Origin: Parahalioglobus pacificus
Lineage (GTDB): Bacteria; Pseudomonadota; Gammaproteobacteria; Pseudomonadales; Halieaceae
Direction of reading: 5' to 3'
Assembly: GCF_014652275.1 (NCBI RefSeq)
Contig: NZ_BMYM01000002.1
Span: 868,001 to 932,000 of the forward strand
Length of the DNA stretch: 64,000 bases
Notes under the pieces: model-generated
What the model was told of the DNA's origin: nothing
The model's input: the letters and a program-made list of their open reading frames with translations, nothing else
Databases searched by the model: none
Position numbers and translations under genes: made by a program
In this document: piece by piece, positions 7,894 to 17,136 of the stretch
Layout: every line of letters starts with the position of its first letter
Position numbering within the stretch: position 1 is the stretch's first letter

Positions 7894-9738
7894 ATGCCAC
7901 AAGCAATAGCACTTAAGGACCCCGTTCGCGAGAGCCGGATTTACAGTGCACGCACCCTTACCGCAGTACTTATTGTGGTCATGGCGCTGGGGCTGATTGT
8001 CGCCCGTTATTACAGCCTGCAGATCACGCATTACGAATCCTACCGCACCCAATCCGAGCGCAACCGTGTGCAGCTGCAGCCCCTGCCGCCCAAGCGCGGG
8101 CTGATCTTCGACCGCAATGGTGTGCTTCTCGCCGACAACCGCGCCACCCATATTCTGTCGGTCGTACGAGAGCGCGTGCCGGATCTGGAGGCGACACTCA
8201 CCCGGCTAGGTGAACTGGTCCCGATTTCTGATCGCGATCTCGATAACTTCCGCAAAAAGCTCAACCGCCGACGTCCTTACGAGGCGGTACCGCTGCGTTT
8301 TCGTTTAACCGAGGAGGAGCAGGCGGTCCTTGCTGTGAACCGGCACGAATTACCCGGCGTGGTTGTGGACGCGCAGTTACTACGCCACTACCCGCACGGC
8401 GAGCTGTTTTCGCATGCGCTGGGATATGTGGGCCGCATCAACGAGGAAGAAGCGTTGTTCCTCGATGAGCGCGACTATCGTGGTACGTTTCATGTGGGCA
8501 AGGTTGGCATTGAGAAGTATTACGAGGACACCCTGCACGGTGAAGTGGGCTACCAAAACGTAGAGACCAACGCCCATGGCCGGGTGCTGCGGGTCCTGGA
8601 GCGGTATGCACCAACCCCCGGCGAGGATTTAACCTTGCACCTGGACATCAATCTGCAACGCACTGCTTATGAGGCCCTGGGTGAGCAGCGCGGCGCCGTG
8701 GTAGCGATTGATCCCAAAACAGGCGGCGTGATGGCGCTGGTGTCTACCCCGGGTTTTGATACCAACTTGTTTGTGAATGGGATTAGCAGCGCGAACTACA
8801 GCGAGCTGCGAGATTCTCTAGATGTGCCGCTGTTCAACCGGGCAGTACAGGGGCAGTATCCGCCGGGCTCGACCGTGAAACCTATGATGGGATTGGCGGG
8901 GCTCGAGTCGGGACTGGTAACGGCCCAAACGACGGTGCCGGATCCGGGCTGGTACCGACTGCCGGGTGACTCGCGGCGTTACCGCGACTGGATTCTGAAG
9001 ATTCGGGGCACAGGACATGCGCCGGAAGTCGACCTGCACATGGCGATTGTAGAGTCCTGTGATGTTTACTTTTACGACCTCGCGCGCAAGCTGACCATCG
9101 ATAAAATGTACGACTATCTCCACCCCTTTGGTCTGGGCGAGCGAACGGCAGTAGACACCACCAACGAGCGCCGGGGCGTGCTGCCCTCCACCCGCTGGAA
9201 GCGCGATGCGCTGAATCAACCCTGGTACCCGGGCGAGACGCTGAGCGCCGGCATTGGACAGGGCTATGTGCTGACGACGCCGATGCAGCTTGCTGTGGCG
9301 ACCAGCGTTTTGGCTACCAAAGGCGAACACCGCACACCGCGACTGGTGCGTTCACGGGGGAGCGAGCTGGTAGAGGCTCCATTGCAGCCGCCGGTTGTTG
9401 CCACTGAGGCACACTGGAACACGGTGCATGAGGCCATGCGCGATGTTGTGCACGGGGAGCGCGGTTCAGCGCGCAGCATCGGTAAGGATATTCCGTACGA
9501 AATGGCAGGTAAGACGGGCACTGCACAGGTTATCGGTATTGCCCAGGGCGAGGTTTATCGTGAAGAGGAGGTGGCCGAACGGCACCGCAATCACGGCCTG
9601 TTCATCGCGTTTGCACCCTATGCAGCGCCGACCATTGCGGTGGCAGTGCTGGTCGAAAATGGCGGTGGCAGCAGTGCCGCCTACCCAATAGCTCGCGAGG
9701 TGATCGATACCTGGTTACTCGGGGCAGACGCTGGCTGA
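7894..9738 (+). CDS. mrdA: Penicillin-binding protein 2, elongasome transpeptidase
   Basis: The class B penicillin-binding protein that cross-links peptidoglycan during cell elongation. One membrane helix near residues 22-42 anchors it in the inner membrane, followed by the PBP dimer domain with the RGLIFDRNGVLLADN motif and the transpeptidase domain. The catalytic SxxK is STVK at residues 326-329, the second motif is SCD near residue 388, and KTGT is near residue 538. The 614 residues match the family. It overlaps rodA by one base, its glycosyltransferase partner. Confidence 0.97.
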   Translation: MPQAIALKDPVRESRIYSARTLTAVLIVVMALGLIVARYYSLQITHYESYRTQSERNRVQLQPLPPKRGLIFDRNGVLLADNRATHILSVVRERVPDLEATLTRLGELVPISDRDLDNFRKKLNRRRPYEAVPLRFRLTEEEQAVLAVNRHELPGVVVDAQLLRHYPHGELFSHALGYVGRINEEEALFLDERDYRGTFHVGKVGIEKYYEDTLHGEVGYQNVETNAHGRVLRVLERYAPTPGEDLTLHLDINLQRTAYEALGEQRGAVVAIDPKTGGVMALVSTPGFDTNLFVNGISSANYSELRDSLDVPLFNRAVQGQYPPGSTVKPMMGLAGLESGLVTAQTTVPDPGWYRLPGDSRRYRDWILKIRGTGHAPEVDLHMAIVESCDVYFYDLARKLTIDKMYDYLHPFGLGERTAVDTTNERRGVLPSTRWKRDALNQPWYPGETLSAGIGQGYVLTTPMQLAVATSVLATKGEHRTPRLVRSRGSELVEAPLQPPVVATEAHWNTVHEAMRDVVHGERGSARSIGKDIPYEMAGKTGTAQVIGIAQGEVYREEEVAERHRNHGLFIAFAPYAAPTIAVAVLVENGGGSSAAYPIAREVIDTWLLGADAG

Positions 9739-10877
9739 TGGCGGATTATCTGAGGCAACTGCCGCAGGGTTCTGCAGATCTCGCCCGCAGGCCAAGCGCT
9801 GCCAGCCGTTTCCACATCGATGTGCCACTGTTGGTTCTGCTGCTGGCATTGACCAGCTTCGGCCTGCTGGTGCTTTACAGTGCGTCCGGGCAGAGCAGCG
9901 CTGCGGTGATTCGTCAGGGTCAATACTTTCTGGTGGCCTACGTGGTGATGATCGTGGCCGCGCAGATTCGACTGGTAACCTATATGCGATGGGCGCCCTG
10001 GTTCTATCTGGGAGGTATTGGCCTGCTGGTGGCGGTTATCTTTGTGGGTGTGGGTGCCAAGGGCGCTCAGCGCTGGCTGTCGTTGGGCGGTTTTCGTTTT
10101 CAGCCCTCAGAGATTCTCAAGATTCTGGTGCCCATGACCGTGGCCTGGTATCTGGCTGATCGGGTGCTGCCGCCCCGCTTCAAATACATTGTGGTGAGCC
10201 TTGCTATTGTCGGCTTGCCCGCTGTGCTTATCCTCAGGCAGCCAGACCTGGGGACAGCGCTATTGATTGCCGCCAGCGGTCTGTTCGTGATTTTTATGGC
10301 GGGCATCGGCTGGCGCTACATCTTCGGGGCTGCTGTTCTGGCGGTGGCTTCTGCCTGGCCGGCGTGGCTGTTCGTACTTAAGGATTATCAAAAGCAGCGC
10401 ATCCTGACATTGCTGAATCCCGAGAGCGATAAACTTGGCGCAGGTTGGAATATCATCCAATCGAAAACGGCCATTGGCTCGGGTGGTTGGTCTGGCAAGG
10501 GCTGGCAGAGTGGGACCCAGTCACAGTTGGATTTCCTGCCTGAGAGCCGAACAGACTTCATTATTGCCGTGCTTGCCGAAGAGTTCGGCCTGCGCGGTGT
10601 TCTCACGCTGGTAGCGCTGTATCTGCTGATACTGCTGCGCGGCTTTTGGATTGGGCTGAATGCAAAAACCAGCTACGGACGCATGCTCGCTGGCAGCCTG
10701 ACGCTCACCTTTTTTGTCTACATCTTTGTTAATATGGGAATGGTCGCCGGGTTGCTGCCCGTGGTGGGTGTGCCGCTGCCTCTGGTGAGTGCCGGTGGAA
10801 CATCTGTAGTGACCCTGATGGCAGGTTTTGGCCTGCTGATGGCAATCAGCACGGAGCAACGCATTGCTGACTATTAA
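9738..10877 (+). CDS. rodA: Elongasome peptidoglycan glycosyltransferase RodA
   Basis: A SEDS-family polytopic inner-membrane protein that polymerises lipid II during elongation together with PBP2. About ten membrane segments are visible. Family motifs include the QPSEILKILVPM segment, the RQPDLGTALLIAASG segment with its essential Asp, and the C-terminal GVPLPLVSAGGTSVV motif. It has 379 residues. It starts inside the mrdA stop region, so mrdA-rodA is coupled. Confidence 0.97.
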   Translation: MADYLRQLPQGSADLARRPSAASRFHIDVPLLVLLLALTSFGLLVLYSASGQSSAAVIRQGQYFLVAYVVMIVAAQIRLVTYMRWAPWFYLGGIGLLVAVIFVGVGAKGAQRWLSLGGFRFQPSEILKILVPMTVAWYLADRVLPPRFKYIVVSLAIVGLPAVLILRQPDLGTALLIAASGLFVIFMAGIGWRYIFGAAVLAVASAWPAWLFVLKDYQKQRILTLLNPESDKLGAGWNIIQSKTAIGSGGWSGKGWQSGTQSQLDFLPESRTDFIIAVLAEEFGLRGVLTLVALYLLILLRGFWIGLNAKTSYGRMLAGSLTLTFFVYIFVNMGMVAGLLPVVGVPLPLVSAGGTSVVTLMAGFGLLMAISTEQRIADY

Positions 10878-10914
10878 TCCCCTCCCGCACAACCTGGCCA
10901 ATAGAGGCACTGCC

Positions 10915-11910
10915 ATGATTCGATTCGCCACTCTCTTCATTACTTTGCTGACGTCAGTGCTTGCGCTGTCCGCACGCGCCGACAGCTATGCGGGCAATGC
11001 GCAAGCCCAAGCGGTGATAGACCAGTTGGTGGCAGAGGAGGGGTTTGATCGCGACCAACTGGAAGCGGTGATGGCGGACGCCCAGCGCCAGGACAGCATT
11101 ATCGAGGCGATGGATAGGCCGGCTGAAAAGACCAAGCCCTGGTACGATTACCGCGAGATATTTCTGACTGAACAGCGCGCAGAAGAGGGTGTTGCTTTCT
11201 TCAACACCCATCGCGAAACCCTGGCGCGTGCCGAGGCAGAGACCGGTGTGCCTGCAGAGATCATTGTCGCTATCATCGGGGTTGAAACGTATTACGGGCG
11301 CATCACTGGCAGTTACCGGGTGATCGACGCCCTGACGACGCTGGCCTTCGACTACCCGCGTCGCTCCGAGTTCTTTACCAAAGAGCTCAAGAACTACCTG
11401 ATGCTGACCCGCGATCAGGGCATCAATCCGGCGGACTTCAAGGGCTCCTATGCAGGCGCGATGGGGTATGGCCAGTTCATGCCCAGCAGTTACCGCGCCT
11501 ATGCGATCGACTTTGATGGCGATGACAAGATCGACATCTGGAATAACCCCGTGGATGCCATTGGCTCGGTAGCCAATTATTTTGCAGAGCACGGCTGGCG
11601 CAGCGGCGGCGATGTGGTTGCCATCGCCAAGGCCGATAGCTCGGTGCCTGACGATGTATTTGTGCAAAAGCGTAAAGACCTCAAGCCGGTGCGCACGGTG
11701 GCGGAGTTGGCCGAGTTGGGTGTCGAACCGATGCGTGATCTGCCGGATGACGCCATGGCAACGGCCATGAAGTTTGAACTGGCTGATGGTTACGAGTACT
11801 GGATGGGTCTACACAATTTCTACGTAATTACTCGCTACAACCTCAGCGCAATGTACGCCATGAGTGTGTATCAGCTGAGCCAGCGCCTGGCCGATGAGGT
11901 GGGCAGTTGA
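10915..11910 (+). CDS. mltB: Membrane-bound lytic murein transglycosylase B
   Basis: Cleaves peptidoglycan glycan strands to 1,6-anhydro-muropeptides in the periplasm. The N-terminus MIRFATLFITLLTSVLALSARA is a signal peptide without an obvious lipobox, so it may be soluble rather than a lipoprotein. The catalytic Glu is in IIGVETYYGRITG, and the GYGQFMPSSYRAYAIDFDGDG-like segment is conserved. The frame is open from 10864 inside rodA, but the ATG at 10915 gives a proper signal peptide. It overlaps rlpA. Confidence 0.93.
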   Translation: MIRFATLFITLLTSVLALSARADSYAGNAQAQAVIDQLVAEEGFDRDQLEAVMADAQRQDSIIEAMDRPAEKTKPWYDYREIFLTEQRAEEGVAFFNTHRETLARAEAETGVPAEIIVAIIGVETYYGRITGSYRVIDALTTLAFDYPRRSEFFTKELKNYLMLTRDQGINPADFKGSYAGAMGYGQFMPSSYRAYAIDFDGDDKIDIWNNPVDAIGSVANYFAEHGWRSGGDVVAIAKADSSVPDDVFVQKRKDLKPVRTVAELAELGVEPMRDLPDDAMATAMKFELADGYEYWMGLHNFYVITRYNLSAMYAMSVYQLSQRLADEVGS

Positions 11911-12719
11911 TGCGATGGGTTCTGGTTGTGCTGGGCTTTGCCGCCCTCGCAGCCTGCACGGTGACTCCCCCGCCGCAGTCGGGTGGGGGTGGCGGCACTG
12001 CGGTGACTGATACGGTCAGCGATGGCGCGCCGGTGCGCACGATTGCACCGGGCGACGTTGCCAATGCCGTCCCCCGGCCTGATCCCATTCTCGCCGCTGG
12101 CAATAAAAGCCCCTACACGGTGAATGGCGTTACCTACGAAATCATGGACGATTATCGCAACTACCGTGAGCAGGGCATTGCCTCCTGGTATGGCACCAAA
12201 TTCCATGGCCGCAAGACGTCCAACGGTGAAATCTTCGATCTCTATGCCGCCACGGCTGCGCATAAGACACTACCAATACCCACCTACGCCGAAGTGACTA
12301 ACCTCAATAATGGCCGCAGTATCGTCGTCAGGGTGAATGACAGGGGTCCTTTCCACCCTGAGCGTGTTATTGATCTGTCTTACGGTGCGGCGGTGAAGCT
12401 GGGCTTCATGAAGCAGGGCACGGCTCCGGTAGAGGTGCGCGTGCTCAATATAGCCGGAGTTGATGACCGTCGCGGCACCACTCTGGGCAGTTATCGTTAC
12501 CTGCAGATGGGTGCGTTTGGCGCAGAGTCGTCGGCACAGCGTCTTCGCGATGAGATCGCCACTGTAATTTCTGCGCCGGTAGCGGTGAGCCCCGTCAGTG
12601 CGGGTGATGGCCTGCTTTACCGCGTACGTGTTGGTCCGATTGATGACCCACAGCAGTTTGCCGCAGTGCGCCGTCAGCTTAGTGACAGCGGCTACGGCAG
12701 CGGCCAACCCCTGCCCTGA
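11910..12719 (+). CDS. rlpA: Septal ring lytic transglycosylase RlpA, lipoprotein
   Basis: An outer-membrane-anchored lytic transglycosylase that prefers glycan lacking stem peptides at the division site. The signal peptide ends in a lipobox (LAAC, Cys near residue 16), followed by a proline/glycine-rich linker. The double-psi beta-barrel has GIASWYGTKFHGRKTSNGE and VVRVNDRGPFHPERVIDLSYGAA, and a SPOR domain fills the last 75 residues. The ATG at 11910 overlaps the mltB stop by one base. Confidence 0.95.
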   Translation: MRWVLVVLGFAALAACTVTPPPQSGGGGGTAVTDTVSDGAPVRTIAPGDVANAVPRPDPILAAGNKSPYTVNGVTYEIMDDYRNYREQGIASWYGTKFHGRKTSNGEIFDLYAATAAHKTLPIPTYAEVTNLNNGRSIVVRVNDRGPFHPERVIDLSYGAAVKLGFMKQGTAPVEVRVLNIAGVDDRRGTTLGSYRYLQMGAFGAESSAQRLRDEIATVISAPVAVSPVSAGDGLLYRVRVGPIDDPQQFAAVRRQLSDSGYGSGQPLP

Positions 12720-12781
12720 GCCCTGATTTCGTTTCACTCGCTCGGGCCTTGGGGTAACATCCCCTGAAGCCCACGCCCGCA

Positions 12782-13957
12782 ATGGTTCCCGTGTTTATGT
12801 CTCGCTTTTTGACCGCTGTTTTTATCGCCGTGTTCACTCTGCCAGCGCTGGGCGCAAGCATTGTTCCGGCGCCCCCCCAATTGGATGCCAAAGCGTACCT
12901 GTTGATGGATGCAGCCAGCGGGAAGGTTCTGGTGGGGCACAACGCGGACATGCCTCTGCCACCGGCCAGCCTGACTAAAATGATGACGGCGTATGTATTG
13001 GCCGCCGAGATGGAGGCCGGCCGCATAGCCGCCGATGACATGGTCAGCGTGTCCCGTAACGCCTGGTCGCAGAATCCCGTGTTTAACGGATCGTCCCTGA
13101 TGTGGATCGAGCCGGGCATGGATGTGTCGGTGGCTGACCTGGAGCGCGGTATCGTGATCTCATCTGGTAACGACGCAACGGTTGCGATTGCCGAGCACAT
13201 CGCAGGTACCGAGGCGGCCTTTGCGGACATGATGAACAGCTATGCCGAAGCACTGGGCATGAGCGATACCTACTACCAAAACTCACACGGTCTGCCCGCA
13301 CCCGATCACATAACAACGGCTCGCGATCTGGCCATACTTGCCCGGGCGATGATTAAAAATTTCCCCGAGCACTATAAGATCTACGCCGAGCGCGAGTTCA
13401 CCTATAACGATATCCGCCAGTACAACCGCAACTCCCTGCTCGGTGAAGATCCTTCCGTGGACGGCCTGAAAACCGGCTATACCCGTGAGGCTGGCTATTG
13501 CCTTGTGGCTTCAGCCGAGCGCCGTGATATGCGCCTCGTCTCTGTGGTGATGGGCACCCGCAGCCCTAACGCACGTAAGAACCAGACGCGTTCACTGCTC
13601 AATTACGGATTCCGCTTTTACGAGACAACCACCCAGTTTGCGGAAGGTGGCGCATTGGACGAAGTGCGTGTCTGGAAAGGCGTGAGCGACACCTTGTCTG
13701 TCGGCGTACAGGAGCCGGTGGTGCTAACCTTGCCGCGCGGTAAAGAGAAGCATCTGAAAACAGTAGTGACCAAGAACGAGAGCATCATCGCGCCGCTAGC
13801 GGTAGGCGATGCTCTGGGTTCGGTTGCCCTGGTGCTGGATGAGGAAACGCTTTACGAGACCCCATTGGTGGCACTGGAAGCCGTTGAGCAAGCAGGCTTT
13901 TTTGCACGATTGTGGGACAGCATCCTGATGTGGTTCTCCAAACTTTTCTCAGCCTAA
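12782..13957 (+). CDS. dacC: D-alanyl-D-alanine carboxypeptidase, PBP5/6 type
   Basis: A low-molecular-mass penicillin-binding protein that trims the terminal D-Ala from peptidoglycan stems in the periplasm. After a signal peptide ending near ALGA, the three catalytic motifs are SLTK (Ser near residue 63), SGN near residue 124 and KTG near residue 228. The C-terminus GFFARLWDSILMWFSKLFSA is an amphipathic helix of the kind that anchors PBP5 to the inner membrane. The paralogue (dacA or dacC) cannot be decided. Confidence 0.94.
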   Translation: MVPVFMSRFLTAVFIAVFTLPALGASIVPAPPQLDAKAYLLMDAASGKVLVGHNADMPLPPASLTKMMTAYVLAAEMEAGRIAADDMVSVSRNAWSQNPVFNGSSLMWIEPGMDVSVADLERGIVISSGNDATVAIAEHIAGTEAAFADMMNSYAEALGMSDTYYQNSHGLPAPDHITTARDLAILARAMIKNFPEHYKIYAEREFTYNDIRQYNRNSLLGEDPSVDGLKTGYTREAGYCLVASAERRDMRLVSVVMGTRSPNARKNQTRSLLNYGFRFYETTTQFAEGGALDEVRVWKGVSDTLSVGVQEPVVLTLPRGKEKHLKTVVTKNESIIAPLAVGDALGSVALVLDEETLYETPLVALEAVEQAGFFARLWDSILMWFSKLFSA

Positions 13958-13969
13958 GGCCGAAGTTCA

Positions 13970-14242
13970 ATGACGGAGCAACCCGATCCCCCCAAAATTG
14001 AATTTCCCTGCGATTATCCGATAAAGGTGCTTGGCAGAAGTGGCGACGAATTTCAGCGTGTGGTTCTGGAGTTGGTTGAGCGCCATGCGCCCGGCTTTGA
14101 TCGCGACACCGTTCTGGTGAAAGGCAGCAGCAAGGGCACCTTTACATCAATTAATGTGACCATCGTGGCGACCGGGCCGGAGCAGTTGGACGCACTGCAC
14201 CAGGACCTCATGGGGACCGGCCTGGTTCAGATGGTGATATAG
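13970..14242 (+). CDS. ybeD: DUF493/YbeD family protein
   Basis: A small cytosolic protein of 90 residues with the ferredoxin-like ACT-resembling fold of the YbeD family. PCDYPIKVLGRSGDEFQRVVLELVERHAP and the STLGTYTS-like SKGTFTSINVTI segment are typical. The molecular role is not established; its constant placement between dacC/dacA and lipB suggests a link to lipoate metabolism or the envelope. It starts 12 bases after dacC and ends 6 bases before lipB. Confidence 0.93.
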   Translation: MTEQPDPPKIEFPCDYPIKVLGRSGDEFQRVVLELVERHAPGFDRDTVLVKGSSKGTFTSINVTIVATGPEQLDALHQDLMGTGLVQMVI

Positions 14243-14248
14243 GCCGCT

Positions 14249-14881
14249 ATGGCCGCTCTCGAACTGCGTCGGCTGAGCCTCGCCGACTACAGCGAAACAC
14301 TGACTGCCATGCGGGACTACACCGATGCCCGCGACGAACACTCGCCAGACCAGCTGTGGCTGTTACAACATCCACGCGTATTCACGCAGGGCCAGGCAGG
14401 TAAAGCCGAGCATGTGCTGGCGCCGGGCGACATACCCGTGGTTCAGGTTGATCGCGGTGGTCAGGTAACCTATCACGGCCCAGGGCAGTGGGTGGTGTAC
14501 CTGCTCATTGATTTGAAGCGACATAGTTTGGGTGTCCGCGCGCTGGTGGATGTGATCGAGCAGGCCATTGTGGCTTGCCTGGCCGATTACGGTATTCAGG
14601 CGGCGCCAGACCCTGCGGCCCCTGGGGTCTACGTAGCGGGCAGGAAGATTGCTTCTCTGGGCTTGCGCGTTCGCCGCGGCTGCAGCTATCACGGGCTGTC
14701 GCTCAACGTGGATATGGATCTGGAACCGTTCTCGCGTATCAACCCCTGCGGCCATGAGGGCCTTGAGGTGACATCCATGGCGCAACTGCTGGCAGAGAGT
14801 GCTATGCCCGCGATGGATGCGGTTGGCGAGTCCCTCTTGACCCATTTGCAGCGGGAACTGGCTGCCGCCAACACGGACTGA
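14249..14881 (+). CDS. lipB: Octanoyl-[acyl carrier protein]:protein N-octanoyltransferase
   Basis: Transfers octanoate from acyl carrier protein to lipoyl domains of 2-oxoacid dehydrogenases and the glycine cleavage system, the first step of lipoate synthesis. The motif [21 protein letters not shown], the catalytic Lys in [11 protein letters not shown] and the catalytic Cys in INPCG are all present. The 210-residue length is normal. The usual next gene lipA (lipoyl synthase) is absent here and prfC follows instead. Confidence 0.96.
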   Translation: MAALELRRLSLADYSETLTAMRDYTDARDEHSPDQLWLLQHPRVFTQGQAGKAEHVLAPGDIPVVQVDRGGQVTYHGPGQWVVYLLIDLKRHSLGVRALVDVIEQAIVACLADYGIQAAPDPAAPGVYVAGRKIASLGLRVRRGCSYHGLSLNVDMDLEPFSRINPCGHEGLEVTSMAQLLAESAMPAMDAVGESLLTHLQRELAAANTD

Positions 14882-14910
14882 CGCCACTGCTACGCATGGC
14901 GGAATCCGCG

Positions 14911-14916
14911 TATAAT
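14911..14916 (+). promoter_or_regulatory. -10 box upstream of prfC
   Basis: A perfect TATAAT is followed by the GC-rich stretch CCGCGC and lies 25 bases before the prfC ATG. This suggests prfC has its own promoter within the lipB-prfC gap. Confidence 0.5.
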
Positions 14917-14941
14917 CCGCGCTTTTTCCACGGACAGTCTC

Positions 14942-16519
14942 ATGTCAGAACTTGGCCAGGCGATACAGTCGCGTCGCACCTTCGCCATTATTTCCCACCC
15001 GGACGCCGGTAAGACCACGATTACCGAGAAGCTTCTGCTGCTGGGCAGTGCCATTCAGGTGGCAGGCTCCGTGAAGGGGAAGAAGGGTCCTCACGCCACC
15101 TCCGACTGGATGAGCATGGAGCAGGAGCGTGGCATCTCGGTTACCTCATCAGTGATGCAATTTCCCTACCGGGAGCGCACGGTGAACCTGCTGGATACGC
15201 CGGGGCACGAGGATTTCTCCGAGGACACCTACCGTACCCTGACCGCGGTGGATTCGGCCCTGATGGTCATTGACGGCGCTAAGGGTGTCGAGGATCGCAC
15301 CATTAAGTTGATGAACGTCTGTCGCCTGCGCGATACCCCCATCATCAGCTTTGTGAACAAGATGGATCGCGACATCCGCGACCCTATTGAATTGCTGGAT
15401 GAAATCGAAGAGGTACTCGATATCCAGGGCGCGCCCATCAACTGGCCTATTGGAATGGGCGGCTTCTTCAAGGGTGTATACAACCTTTATACCGACACCA
15501 TCCATAAATATGTGGCAGGTCATAACAGCCAGCTGCACCCGGATGAGCGCATCGACGGTCTGGATAGCGACGAGGCTCGCCAGCTGTTGGGTGATGAGTA
15601 CGACGATTTTGTCGAGGAAATAGAACTGGTGCGCGGTGCCAGCCACGCATTTGATCTGGAGCAGTTTCTCGCTGGCAAGCTAACGCCGGTATTCTTTGGC
15701 ACTGCGTTGGCCAACTTCGGTGTGCGCGAAATGCTGGACGATTTTGTTGAGTGGGCGCCAGCGCCTCTGGATCGCCACACTACAGGCCGCGAGGTGGCGG
15801 CTACTGAGCCTAGGTTCTCGGGATTTGTCTTTAAAATCCAGGCCAACATGGACCCTAGGCACCGTGACCGTATCGCCTTCCTGAGGGTTTGCTCCGGGCA
15901 GTACAACAAAGGCATGAAGATGCGCCACGTTCGGGTGGGCAAAGACGTCAAAATCGCCGATGCCGTCACCTTCAAGGCCGGCGAGCGTGTATTGGTGGAG
16001 GAGGCCGTGTCCGGCGACATCATCGGCCTTCATAATCACGGCACCATCCAAATTGGCGACACCTTCTCCGCCGGCGAGGATCTTCAGTTCACAGGTATTC
16101 CCCACTTTGCGCCTGAATTGTTCCGCCGCATTCGGCTGGCCGACCCCATGAAGTCCAAGCAGCTACAGAAGGGGCTTCAGCAGCTGTCGGAAGAGGGGTC
16201 TACCCAGGTATTCGCGCCCATCAGCTCCACGGACCTGATCGTGGGCGCCGTGGGGCAGCTACAGTTTGATGTGGTGGCCTATCGTCTGAAGGACGAGTAC
16301 AAGGTCGAGGCGATTTACGAGCCGGTGAACGTTTACACCGCTCGCTGGGTGCACTGCGAGGATGAGCGCAAGCTTGAAGAGTTTCGCAAAAAGGCAGCGG
16401 ACCAGCTCTCGGTGGACGGTGGCGGTTACCTCACCTACCTGGCCCCAACACGGGTGAATTTGCAGCTGATGGAAGAGCGCTGGCCGGATATCGAGTTCCG
16501 AGCCACCCGCGAACACTGA
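14942..16519 (+). CDS. prfC: Peptide chain release factor 3
   Basis: A translational GTPase that removes RF1 and RF2 from the ribosome after termination. The P-loop [12 protein letters not shown], the switch [18 protein letters not shown] and the NKMD specificity motif are intact. Domains II and III follow, and the 525-residue length is normal. It stands alone with its own probable promoter. A GGGGCAC/GTGCCCC hairpin (16526-16543) lies between it and the convergent peroxidase gene. Confidence 0.97.
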   Translation: MSELGQAIQSRRTFAIISHPDAGKTTITEKLLLLGSAIQVAGSVKGKKGPHATSDWMSMEQERGISVTSSVMQFPYRERTVNLLDTPGHEDFSEDTYRTLTAVDSALMVIDGAKGVEDRTIKLMNVCRLRDTPIISFVNKMDRDIRDPIELLDEIEEVLDIQGAPINWPIGMGGFFKGVYNLYTDTIHKYVAGHNSQLHPDERIDGLDSDEARQLLGDEYDDFVEEIELVRGASHAFDLEQFLAGKLTPVFFGTALANFGVREMLDDFVEWAPAPLDRHTTGREVAATEPRFSGFVFKIQANMDPRHRDRIAFLRVCSGQYNKGMKMRHVRVGKDVKIADAVTFKAGERVLVEEAVSGDIIGLHNHGTIQIGDTFSAGEDLQFTGIPHFAPELFRRIRLADPMKSKQLQKGLQQLSEEGSTQVFAPISSTDLIVGAVGQLQFDVVAYRLKDEYKVEAIYEPVNVYTARWVHCEDERKLEEFRKKAADQLSVDGGGYLTYLAPTRVNLQLMEERWPDIEFRATREH

Positions 16520-16549
16520 TCGGTAGGGGCACGCTTGTGCCCCAGCGGT

Positions 16550-17035
16550 CTAGCCCAGCAGGGCTTCGATATCCGCTTCTATGGCAGAGGGCTTGGTGGC
16601 AGGTGCGTAGCGCTTTAAAACTGAGCCGTCTTTGCCGATCAGGAATTTGGTGAAGTTCCACTTGATGCGCTCGGTGCCCAGTGCGCCCGGCGCAGCCTTC
16701 TTCAGGTACTTGAACAATGGGTCGGCACCGCCCCCGTTGACTTCGATCTTGCCGAACATCGGGAAGCTGACGCCGTAGTTCAACTGGCAGAATTCCTGAA
16801 TTTCATCATTACTGCCCGGATCCTGCTTGCCGAACTGGTTGCAGGGAAAGCCCAGGATCTCCAGACCTTGATCCTTGTAAGTTTCATACAGTGACTCTAG
16901 TCCCTCGAACTGCGGGGTGAAGCCGCATTTTGAGGCTGTGTTAACCACCAGCAGCACTTTGCCTTTGTAATCCGCCAGTGACTTTGCAGAGCCTGCTTTG
17001 GTAGTGGCGCTGAAATCGAAGACTGATTCAGACAT
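16550..17035 (-). CDS. Glutathione peroxidase family protein
   Basis: A thiol peroxidase of the GPx family, reducing hydroperoxides with thioredoxin or glutathione. The peroxidatic Cys is in [16 protein letters not shown], the GFPCNQFG motif follows, and the conserved Trp is in [15 protein letters not shown]. It has 161 residues and no signal peptide, so it is probably cytosolic. Non-selenocysteine bacterial members usually prefer thioredoxin. It is convergent with prfC. Confidence 0.93.
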   Translation of the reverse strand: MSESVFDFSATTKAGSAKSLADYKGKVLLVVNTASKCGFTPQFEGLESLYETYKDQGLEILGFPCNQFGKQDPGSNDEIQEFCQLNYGVSFPMFGKIEVNGGGADPLFKYLKKAAPGALGTERIKWNFTKFLIGKDGSVLKRYAPATKPSAIEADIEALLG

Positions 17036-17136
17036 GCGGATTACTCCTTCGCGCGTTCGCGCAGTGATCTTGGTATGGGGGTGATACGTGCCCGGGGCTC
17101 GCCGGGATTAGCTTCGGCTAACCCCCACCCATCGTG

